From Methanobacteriota archaeon (GTDB lineage Archaea > Thermoplasmatota > Thermoplasmata > Methanomassiliicoccales > Methanomethylophilaceae): a stretch of DNA of 64,000 bases. The stretch lies in the NCBI GenBank assembly GCA_023402275.1, contig JAEXCH010000015.1, positions 1 to 64,000 of the forward strand, in the 5' to 3' direction. Positions 54,582 to 61,910 of this stretch are shown here, in pieces; the stretch's first letter is position 1; every line of letters starts with the position of its first letter. The position numbers and the translations under genes are program-made. The notes below the pieces were generated by a model, which had not been told where the DNA came from, ran no database searches, and saw nothing but the letters and a program-made list of their open reading frames with translations.

Positions 54582-54980
54582 TCAGTCGTCCTGAACCTTT
54601 ACCGATTTGTATCTCTCTGGAACGATTATTCCCTCATTTAACTGAACATTGCATCCGAACATGTTCTCAAGACCCCATGCGGCAAGTATGCTGAGGGCGG
54701 GAAGCAGACTCCTACCTCTTTCAGATATGGAATATTCGACACAGACCGGAACCTCGGCGCGAACTGTCCTGATCACCAATCCGTCCTCTTCCATCTCCCG
54801 CAACTGCTTGGTCAGTATCTTTGGGGATACTGATTCGAGCTCCTTCATCAATTGATTGAAACGCAGGGTCCCCTTTGTTGCCAACTTGCACAATATGGTG
54901 CTCTTCCATCTCCCCTCTATAACGGACATTGCTGCATCCAATGCGCAGTCTATCCTCGGGCCGCGCGCATTTGTGATCAT
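54582..54980 (-). CDS. HxlR-family transcriptional regulator
   Basis: 132 residues. Winged-helix core typical of HxlR: CALDAAMSVIEGRWKSTILCKL, RFNQLMKELESVSPKILTKQLREMEEDGLV and VEYSISERGRSLLPAL. HxlR proteins sense redox-active or electrophilic compounds and often control a divergent oxidoreductase, which fits here: an iron-sulfur flavoprotein gene lies 87 bp away in the opposite direction, with a palindrome between them. Cysteines at positions about 12 and 31 could be sensors. Confidence 0.88.
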   Translation of the reverse strand: MITNARGPRIDCALDAAMSVIEGRWKSTILCKLATKGTLRFNQLMKELESVSPKILTKQLREMEEDGLVIRTVRAEVPVCVEYSISERGRSLLPALSILAAWGLENMFGCNVQLNEGIIVPERYKSVKVQDD

Positions 54981-55038
54981 GTTCGATACAATGCAATAAT
55001 CAGTATTTATTGATAATTAACAATCATTATATACTGTA

Positions 55039-55055
55039 ACTATCATTTTGATAGT
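55039..55055. promoter_or_regulatory. Palindromic HxlR-type operator candidate
   Basis: ACTATCA-TTT-TGATAGT, perfect inverted repeat, 12 bp before the flavoprotein start and 58 bp from the HxlR start. Unrelated in sequence to the TTGGA-N7-TCCAA sites. Confidence 0.6.
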
Positions 55056-55067
55056 GGTGATTCAAAA

Positions 55068-55619
55068 ATGTCCATAGTGGCGATAATTGCTAGTCCCAGA
55101 AAGAAAGGAAACACGAGTGCCATGGTGAACGCTATGGTGGAAGGAGCAAAAGAGAACGGAAAGGATGTCAAGGAGTTCTATCTGAACTCTTTCAACAATG
55201 CCAAAGGATGTCAGGCCTGTATGGCATGTAAATCATCAGTTGGCTGCGTTGTGAAGGATGATAACGCAGAGGTGCTGAAGGCCATCAGAGATGCAGAAGG
55301 CGTCATACTCTCCACCCCTTGCTACTTCGGAGAGGCAAACGGTCAATTCAGATTGCTTCAGGACAGATTCTACAGTTTCGTAGGTGCGGATTTCAAACCC
55401 AACGTCGGCGCAGGGAAGAAGCTGGCGACCGTTGTGAGTTGCGGCGGGGGTGCCGATGGCGCGAAGGTGATGGCGGATAAGGTAGAAGGGGTCATGGCAG
55501 GAATGCTCGGGTTCCAACCTATAGGAAAGATCGTCTTCACAGACGGAAATCCGCCCGATGCTGCTTCAAAGGACAACAAGATCCTTGAGGAAGCGAAGGC
55601 CATCGGAAAGAGCTTCTGA
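55068..55619 (+). CDS. Iron-sulfur flavoprotein (NADPH-dependent FMN reductase family)
   Basis: 183 residues. N-terminal flavin phosphate loop IIASPRKKGNTSAM, a compact cysteine motif at Cys48, 51, 54 and 60 (CxxCxxCx5C) typical of archaeal iron-sulfur flavoproteins that hold a [4Fe-4S] cluster, and TPCYFGEANGQFRLLQDR. Such proteins move electrons or reduce oxygen species and quinones. Divergent from the HxlR gene, with a strong terminator after it. Confidence 0.88.
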   Translation: MSIVAIIASPRKKGNTSAMVNAMVEGAKENGKDVKEFYLNSFNNAKGCQACMACKSSVGCVVKDDNAEVLKAIRDAEGVILSTPCYFGEANGQFRLLQDRFYSFVGADFKPNVGAGKKLATVVSCGGGADGAKVMADKVEGVMAGMLGFQPIGKIVFTDGNPPDAASKDNKILEEAKAIGKSF

Positions 55620-55628
55620 TCAAAACAC

Positions 55629-55660
55629 CGCCTTGTACAGCAAGGCGATTTTCTTTTTCT
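55629..55660 (+). terminator. Strong hairpin terminator after the flavoprotein gene
   Basis: CGCCTTG (55629-55635), TACAG, CAAGGCG (55641-55647), followed by ATTTTCTTTTT. Confidence 0.75.
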
Positions 55661-55743
55661 GGCACAACACAGTGCCAACATTATCTTATTAAGAATAAGG
55701 AACTCCTAAACCTTTATCTACCTTCCACCCCATACAACAGGTG

Positions 55744-56403
55744 ATGACCACCGGAAACCGCGAGGATTATCTCATTAGTATACTCCGTCTCACAGAAGGA
55801 GAGAACATCACCAAGACCACTGAGCTGGCAACATTCATGGATGTATCACCTGCAAGTGTCACAGAGATGCTCAAGGCGTTGGCCAACGAAGGTCTCGTAG
55901 AATATGAGAAATACCGCGGAGTCAAACTCACCGAAGAGGGTCTGAACTATGCCAGACAGATAAGGAAGAAACACCATGTTCTGGAGAACTTCCTCATCAA
56001 TGTGCTTAACGTGGATGATGCTACTGCGCATAAGGAAGCATGCCGGTTGGAACACGCACTTTCAGAGGAATCGGCGATAAAGATGTGTCAGATGATGGGT
56101 ACACAGGTCGATAGCGATTGTCAGAGTTGTTCGGATCCATGCAAGGCAGCGTCCTCAGAAGGCGTCAATATCACAGCATCGCTTTCCGATCTTGGCCCCG
56201 GAGAACACGGGATAATATCCCATCTTAGGAACAAAGATACCGACATAGTGAAGAAGCTCATCCTCATGGGATTCATACCTGGTAGGGAACTGTCCCTAAA
56301 TGAGAATGTTCCAGACACCAACATCAAGATAGTTAGTGTAGGTGACAACACGATCGTTCTGGACTCTGATCTGGCATCTTCAGTATATATTGAGACGTAC
56401 TGA
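55744..56403 (+). CDS. DtxR/MntR-family metalloregulator with FeoA-like domain
   Basis: 219 residues from ATG 55744 (the GTG at 55741 is adjacent). Order: winged-helix domain (EDYLISILRLTEG, VSPASVTEMLKALANEGLVEYEKYRGVKLTEEG), dimerisation/metal-binding domain with HHVLENFLINVL and LEHALSEE (His and Glu ligands typical of DtxR), a short Cys patch DCQSCSDPCK, and a C-terminal FeoA/SH3-like domain (LILMGFIPGRELSL). Family members repress metal-uptake genes when loaded with Fe or Mn. It is the best regulator candidate in the window for the TTGGA-N7-TCCAA sites, although none lies at its own promoter. Stop abuts that of gltX. Confidence 0.9.
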   Translation: MTTGNREDYLISILRLTEGENITKTTELATFMDVSPASVTEMLKALANEGLVEYEKYRGVKLTEEGLNYARQIRKKHHVLENFLINVLNVDDATAHKEACRLEHALSEESAIKMCQMMGTQVDSDCQSCSDPCKAASSEGVNITASLSDLGPGEHGIISHLRNKDTDIVKKLILMGFIPGRELSLNENVPDTNIKIVSVGDNTIVLDSDLASSVYIETY

Positions 56404-58089
56404 TCAACGGTGTGTGAATACCGCTCTTATCTGTTCTGATCCAGAATTCTCGAGTCTTACGAATCCCACTCTCTCGAACTGAACTGTATCATTATGCTCA
56501 TTGAGTATGTGATCCTCTGTTATCCCATTGATCACACTGCCGTCAGGCATTAGGAGTTCTGTCTTGATGCTGTTCCTTCCAGTCCACTGAACTGCCTTGA
56601 CGCCTCTTTTCAGGATAGACAGATCATTACCTGAGAATTTTGCAGGGGTCCCATATTCAAGGTTGCAGAGGTCCTTGAGACGTATCATCTTGGAGGCGGC
56701 AAACGTCTTGGAATCATCAGACGAGATGAATATCGTCTTACTTTCGTCCAACAGATATTCCCGGTCACCTCTTTCGGGATGATCGGGATGGAGTGGTGCT
56801 TTTCCAATTATCGTGTCCACCCCCTCAATATCATATCTTACAGGGTCCGGAACGAAGAAATATCTGTTTGATGGGTCATCGATTATATCACGGTTCATTC
56901 CGTACAGATTATCCCATGAGAATTGGATATCCACGGATTTTATACCGCTCTCGACCCAATACCTTCTGATCGCTTCGGGTCTGATGCCTCTTCTCCTGAG
57001 TGCTCTGACCGTACCGGTCCTGACATCATCCCATCCGCTGTACTCTCCGGCAGCGATGCTTTCCTTTATCAATGATGTCTTGAGGACCGTATCCGGTATG
57101 TTCACAAGTCCGTAGTGATAATAAACCGGCCTCTTCCAACCGAAATGATCGAACACATACTCTTGTCTTATAGTGTTATTGAGATGATCCTTTCCCCTTA
57201 TGACGTGCGTTATACCAAGAAGATGATCGTCTATAGCGACGGACAGATTCATCATAGGGTATGCGGAATACTTGTTCCCTGTCCTCGGATGAGGGTGATC
57301 CACCACTCTGAATGCGACAAAGTCCCTCACCGCAGGATTCGGATGCTCTATATCTGTCTTGACAACAGCTATCGCCTCCCCTTCGCTGTAACCTCCTGAT
57401 ATCAACCTATCGTATCTTTCCAGCTGCGTTTCGATGGGGAGATCCCTGCAGGGGCAGCCTTTCTTCTTTTCCTTCAGTGCCCTCCATTCTTCCCCATTGC
57501 ATGTGCAGACGTATGCCTGTCCCATCTCCACGAGTTTCCTTGTATGATCATAATAGATCTGGAATCTGTCGGATTGGATCACATTCTCATGTATCTTGAC
57601 GCCCAACCAATCAAGATCCTCCGGTATCATCTCATATGCGTCAGGATCTATCTTCTCTGGATTGGTGTCCTCATATCTGGCTATCAGTTTCCCGTTGTAT
57701 CTCTTGGTATACTCATCATTCAGTATCGATACTCTGGTGTGACCGATATGCAGAGGGCCGGATGGCCCCGGGGCGATCCTCATGACGACCTTCCCATCAA
57801 CGGCATCCTTCAGTTCAGGCAGTTCGTATATCCTTTCCTTCTTCTCTTTGGCCAACAAAGAGGGGTCAAGGTCCTGTAATGCCTTTGTCTGAGCTTCCAG
57901 TCCCATCTTATTTACATCATTCACAATGGATTCTATCAGAGGCGTCAGTTCTCCTGCCTTACTTCTGTATTCAGGATTCTCACCGAGCACTTTACCTACA
58001 ATCGCCTTTGGATTGGCGGTACCTTTGAAGAATACTGCATTCTGCAGTGCATATTTCCGTATGAGTGACTCGATGTTGTCCTCTGACAT
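56404..58089 (-). CDS. gltX: Glutamyl-tRNA synthetase, archaeal type
   Basis: 561 residues. Class I synthetase: PSGPLHIGHTRVSILNDEY (HIGH motif, about 110) and AASKMIRL in the KMSKS position, with an archaeal/eukaryal GlnRS-like beta-barrel C-terminal anticodon domain (IRLKDLCNLEYG onward). It charges tRNA-Glu, which in methanogens is also the substrate for tetrapyrrole synthesis by the C5 route, so its location inside this cluster may be meaningful or accidental. Zero spacing to the convergent DtxR gene (TGATCA). Confidence 0.95.
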   Translation of the reverse strand: MSEDNIESLIRKYALQNAVFFKGTANPKAIVGKVLGENPEYRSKAGELTPLIESIVNDVNKMGLEAQTKALQDLDPSLLAKEKKERIYELPELKDAVDGKVVMRIAPGPSGPLHIGHTRVSILNDEYTKRYNGKLIARYEDTNPEKIDPDAYEMIPEDLDWLGVKIHENVIQSDRFQIYYDHTRKLVEMGQAYVCTCNGEEWRALKEKKKGCPCRDLPIETQLERYDRLISGGYSEGEAIAVVKTDIEHPNPAVRDFVAFRVVDHPHPRTGNKYSAYPMMNLSVAIDDHLLGITHVIRGKDHLNNTIRQEYVFDHFGWKRPVYYHYGLVNIPDTVLKTSLIKESIAAGEYSGWDDVRTGTVRALRRRGIRPEAIRRYWVESGIKSVDIQFSWDNLYGMNRDIIDDPSNRYFFVPDPVRYDIEGVDTIIGKAPLHPDHPERGDREYLLDESKTIFISSDDSKTFAASKMIRLKDLCNLEYGTPAKFSGNDLSILKRGVKAVQWTGRNSIKTELLMPDGSVINGITEDHILNEHNDTVQFERVGFVRLENSGSEQIRAVFTHR

Positions 58090-58137
58090 GATTGTGGATT
58101 CGGATTCGTGTATTTATTGATAATCAAGAGAGATGTT

Positions 58138-59202
58138 TCATCCCCATGCTTTGCTCTTCATTTTTATCAATATTATAACGAAAAGCGGACATCCTACCAA
58201 TGCACATATCACTCCCACAGGGAGTCCGAGGCTTCCTGCCACCTTTGCTATGGAATCAGCACACAATAGGAAAAGTGCACCGAACATCGCTGATGCAGGT
58301 ATCAGATATTTGCTTTCTGAACCGACGAATATCCTTGCTATATGAGGCCCGACCAGGCCGATGAATCCTATCGTACCTGTAAAACTGACAACAGAAGCGG
58401 TCATTATCGCAATGACCACCATTCCGATCAACATCACATTCTTGGTATTGACACCAAGGCTGGTCGCGCTGTTCTGTCCAGTTGTCATGACGTTGTATTT
58501 CTTGTATTGAGACATCAGGAATGCGATCCCCAACAGAGTGATCGGAACAACTATCGGCAGAGCATCCCAACCTGATCGGGAAAGGGTACCTACTCTCCAT
58601 GCATACACCTCAGCCAAACTTTCTGCGCTTGCGGTCACCATGAGCAGTGACGTGAACGCAGAGAATACGAACATGACCGCTATACCTGCGAGTATCATCC
58701 TTGTCGGAGTCACAGACCTGTTCCTTGAAATGGCCAGAATTATGAGTATAGGTATGAGTGCGAATATGAACGCATTTACCACGATCGATGCTCCCCCCAC
58801 CAATCCCGGTAAAAGGGAGAACCCGAATATTATGGCGATAGAAGCACCCAATGCAGCACCGGATGATATCCCCATTGTATAAGGGTCAGCCAATGGGTTC
58901 CTCAACATTGTCTGCATGACCGCACCGCCTGCGGCGAGGGACGCACCCACAGTAACGGCCATTATGGCTTCGGGCAGACGTGTCTCCCATATGATATAAT
59001 CGGCCTGTTCATTGACGATGTTGTTGGTAAGATGGTCGAATATCACAACGAATGTGTCCCACATACTTATCTCAAAGAATCCGATCGTGAGCGTCAGACC
59101 GAATGCCAGTATCGTTAATATTGTGCAGATGATGATGAATATCCTCTTTCTTCCGATCGCATGCTGATACTCTTTCTTGAGCACAGAGGTATCGGTCATC
59201 AA
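58138..59202 (-). CDS. FecCD-type metal-chelate permease, 3b
   Basis: 354 residues (or 353 from the second ATG). RNPLADPYTMGISSGAALG, GQNSATSLGVNTKNVM and GFIGLVGPHIARIFVG. Overlaps the stop of permease 3a by 4 bp. Together with 3a it repeats the arrangement at 35201/36279 (two permeases, divergent or upstream dockerin-type binding protein, no ATPase). Confidence 0.9.
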   Translation of the reverse strand: MMTDTSVLKKEYQHAIGRKRIFIIICTILTILAFGLTLTIGFFEISMWDTFVVIFDHLTNNIVNEQADYIIWETRLPEAIMAVTVGASLAAGGAVMQTMLRNPLADPYTMGISSGAALGASIAIIFGFSLLPGLVGGASIVVNAFIFALIPILIILAISRNRSVTPTRMILAGIAVMFVFSAFTSLLMVTASAESLAEVYAWRVGTLSRSGWDALPIVVPITLLGIAFLMSQYKKYNVMTTGQNSATSLGVNTKNVMLIGMVVIAIMTASVVSFTGTIGFIGLVGPHIARIFVGSESKYLIPASAMFGALFLLCADSIAKVAGSLGLPVGVICALVGCPLFVIILIKMKSKAWG

Positions 59203-60272
59203 TAGACCTCCCTGTCAGCTTTCCGCCTCATTACCAAATACAGGAATATGGGGCTTCCGATGAATGCCATGACCACACCTATAGGAACATATCCCATTGA
59301 TGAGAAGGAACGCGATATTATATCCGCTATAACTAGAAGCAGAGCACCGATTATCATTGCCGCCGGAGTCACGAACTTGTTATCGTTGCCGATGATGAAC
59401 CTTGCGATATGCGGCGATACCAATCCGACGAAACCAATGATCCCTGTGTAACTGATTATGGATGCGATGAGCACTGAGAGCAATACAAGGCATATCGTAC
59501 GATATTGATCGACATTGAGACCAAGACTCTTGGCACTGTTGTCCCCCAATGTAATTATATTGAGCTTCCTCGCCGTCAGCTGAACGAATACTGAGGACAA
59601 CACAACGACAACCAGCATCGTGGGGATATCACTCCATGATGCTCCGGAAACGGACCCTATCTGCCAAAGGAATGCTGCCTGAAGATTGTCTGTATCGGTG
59701 GTGATCATCAAAAAGGTCACCATTGCGTTGAAGAAGTAAGAGATGGCCGTACCAATTAGGATCATTGTCGATGGGGAATTCCCCACATATCTGGTCAACC
59801 AGATCACTATCACAGCGGGTACAAGAGCGCATATGAAAGCGTTGGTTATTATCCCGTATTCGCCGGCGACCGTTGAGAATGTGAATCCCATGATGATCGC
59901 CGTCACTGCCCCGAGACATGCACCCGAGGATATCCCTGTGGTGTATGGATCGGCAAGAGGATTCCCCATGAGACTCTGCATAACGGTCCCGCCTATCGCA
60001 AGACCTGCTCCGGCGATTATGGCGGTTACGATGCAAGGCATGACATTGTTCCAAATGTAGTAATCCTCCCACCATTCGGGTGATCTTATGGGATATGTCA
60101 CCCCCATTATGTGATCGATGATTATCTCATATGTCCTGAAGAAATCGATCTTGGTACCTATTGAGCATGAGAGCACCACAGCTATGAACAATATAGAAAG
60201 GAAAACTACGATGAATGTGACCCTTTTTGCCACTGCCTTTTGATAATCTCTCTTAATATCTACTTCATTCAT
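59199..60272 (-). CDS. FecCD-type metal-chelate permease, 3a
   Basis: 357 residues from ATG 60272 (MNEVDIKRDYQKAV); the longer in-frame form to 60344 would include the operator. GNPLADPYTTGISSGACLG, GDNSAKSLGLNVDQYR, GFVGLVSPHIARFIIG. First gene of the minus operon, directly downstream of the operator at 60285, and divergent from binding protein 3. Confidence 0.9.
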   Translation of the reverse strand: MNEVDIKRDYQKAVAKRVTFIVVFLSILFIAVVLSCSIGTKIDFFRTYEIIIDHIMGVTYPIRSPEWWEDYYIWNNVMPCIVTAIIAGAGLAIGGTVMQSLMGNPLADPYTTGISSGACLGAVTAIIMGFTFSTVAGEYGIITNAFICALVPAVIVIWLTRYVGNSPSTMILIGTAISYFFNAMVTFLMITTDTDNLQAAFLWQIGSVSGASWSDIPTMLVVVVLSSVFVQLTARKLNIITLGDNSAKSLGLNVDQYRTICLVLLSVLIASIISYTGIIGFVGLVSPHIARFIIGNDNKFVTPAAMIIGALLLVIADIISRSFSSMGYVPIGVVMAFIGSPIFLYLVMRRKADREVY

Positions 60273-60284
60273 GCAAATACACAA

Positions 60285-60301
60285 TTGGATTATATCTCCA
60301 A
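60285..60301. promoter_or_regulatory. Operator upstream of permease pair 3
   Basis: TTGGA-TTATATC-TCCAA, exact match, 12 bp before ATG 60272; an AT-rich TATA region lies just beyond it on the minus strand. Confidence 0.8.
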
Positions 60302-60467
60302 CTATATTTTTAATATAAAAAATATATGTATCGAATACCAGCATGATAATGATCGACCGAATTGATCAAAGGTCAATGACGATTTTTAGTCTTATTTGGA
60401 TATTAACATCCATTTGTTAGATGCACACCATCTAAATCAATAAATAGGATGACAGGGCATTAACAAA

Positions 60468-60484
60468 ATGGAATATATATCCAA
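60468..60484. promoter_or_regulatory. Operator upstream of binding protein 3
   Basis: ATGGA-ATATATA-TCCAA, one mismatch, 9 bp before ATG 60494. Confidence 0.65.
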
Positions 60485-60493
60485 GTGGTAATA

Positions 60494-61807
60494 ATGGCCA
60501 ACAATAAGATAATCGCAGTCCTTGTTGTCGCTGTTGTCGTCGTCGCTGCACTAGGTGCATTCATTATTTTGAAAGGCGGCAATGACACAGTATCCAGGGA
60601 TTCTGTTGAAACGGCTTTGCCCATAATGGGGAACGCCAACGGAGACTACACCATAGACAATGGTGATCTGGAGATAATAGAGAAAGTAAGAGATGGGGAA
60701 CTTAACCTAAAGGACTACCCTCTTGCTGACGTGAACAACGATGGAAAGGTGGATCAGACCGATGTCGACCTTGTAAAAAAACTGATCAACAGGGAACCGA
60801 TGACAATCTTCATGATAGATCATGAGGACAATATCGTGAGTCTGTCATACCCCCTCAAGAACATAATATCGATCAATTCCGATATGCTGCCTATGATCAA
60901 CCAGGCAGGAGGGACCGATGCACTTGTAGGATTCATTGCGTCATCCTACCCCAACCAGCAATCCATTGTACTGAACAATGACAAGATAGAGAAACTCGTA
61001 GGTGCAAGAGCAATAGAGGAGGGTTCATACAGATCCATAATCGAGATCGATAGCAGACTCAACTCTCAGGGAGGTATCGGAGCGATACTCGCAATGAACG
61101 ATTCCGCTCTTGGGAACTATAAATCCGATCTTGTCACAGCGGGAATACCGATCGTCAAGATCAAGTGCTCCGAACCGATGAACTACATCGATGGTGTGCT
61201 GACAATGGGATTCTTGATCGGTGGAGATTGTGAGATTCGTTCATTGGATTACACAACTGAGAGTTATGACGTTCTGAAGAACATCGAGGATAAAGTGGGT
61301 TCTGTTTCAAAGAAACAGACCTGCATATCATTGAGCATGGGAACATACCTGACACAGAAGAGGTCATCATACACAATGGTGACCCAACTTGCCGGAGGGA
61401 ACAACATAATTGACCTAGAAGGAACATCATCCACCAACCTTAGCAGTCCTGAAGCAATAACGAAGTACGACGGCGTACAACATATAATCAGCTTCAGAAC
61501 ACTGGACTATGAGATAGTTGATGTCGTTACGTCATGGGACAGATATGCCAATACTCTGAAGGCCTCCTCATCATATGAGAACCTCGTATACATCAACGCT
61601 GCAATGCCTGTCATTGCAAGAGTTGCATACGCGGCGGAGGTCATGTATCCCGATCTGTTCCCCGGATATGGGAACGAGATATTCCAGAAGTTCGTGGACA
61701 AGTATGAGTCATACATGCATGATCTGGAGGATGACGGTTACTTCGATGTGAAGACCGACGTCACGACATTGATCACGTATGAGACATACATGAACGCGAA
61801 ATCATAA
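60494..61807 (+). CDS. Membrane-anchored binding protein with dockerin-like repeats, 3
   Basis: 437 residues from ATG 60494. Anchor helix at about 6-27, dockerin-like pair at about 46-100 (GNANGDYTIDNGD and DVNNDGKVDQTD), then a FepB/BtuF-like binding domain (LPMINQAGGTDALVGF, VYINAAMPVIARVAYAAEVMYPDLFPG). Same layout as the protein at 37419 and clearly paralogous. Divergent from the two permease genes it most likely serves. Confidence 0.85.
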   Translation: MANNKIIAVLVVAVVVVAALGAFIILKGGNDTVSRDSVETALPIMGNANGDYTIDNGDLEIIEKVRDGELNLKDYPLADVNNDGKVDQTDVDLVKKLINREPMTIFMIDHEDNIVSLSYPLKNIISINSDMLPMINQAGGTDALVGFIASSYPNQQSIVLNNDKIEKLVGARAIEEGSYRSIIEIDSRLNSQGGIGAILAMNDSALGNYKSDLVTAGIPIVKIKCSEPMNYIDGVLTMGFLIGGDCEIRSLDYTTESYDVLKNIEDKVGSVSKKQTCISLSMGTYLTQKRSSYTMVTQLAGGNNIIDLEGTSSTNLSSPEAITKYDGVQHIISFRTLDYEIVDVVTSWDRYANTLKASSSYENLVYINAAMPVIARVAYAAEVMYPDLFPGYGNEIFQKFVDKYESYMHDLEDDGYFDVKTDVTTLITYETYMNAKS

Positions 61808-61810
61808 ACC

Positions 61811-61840
61811 GTTGGGACATCCCAACATTATTTTTTCTTT
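61811..61840 (+). terminator. Hairpin terminator after binding protein 3
   Basis: GTTGGG (61811-61816), ACAT, CCCAAC (61821-61826), then ATTATTTTTTCTTT. Confidence 0.75.
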
Positions 61841-61910
61841 ATTTCTTCGAATGATACCATCATGCTTACTCTGGCTAATAATATAAACATGAACAAACCT
61901 ACAGAGGAAC

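Noticed and set aside
60396..60413. Further operator candidate TTGGA-N8-TCCAT
   Set aside because: Spacer is 8 instead of 7 and one arm has a mismatch; two better sites flank it.
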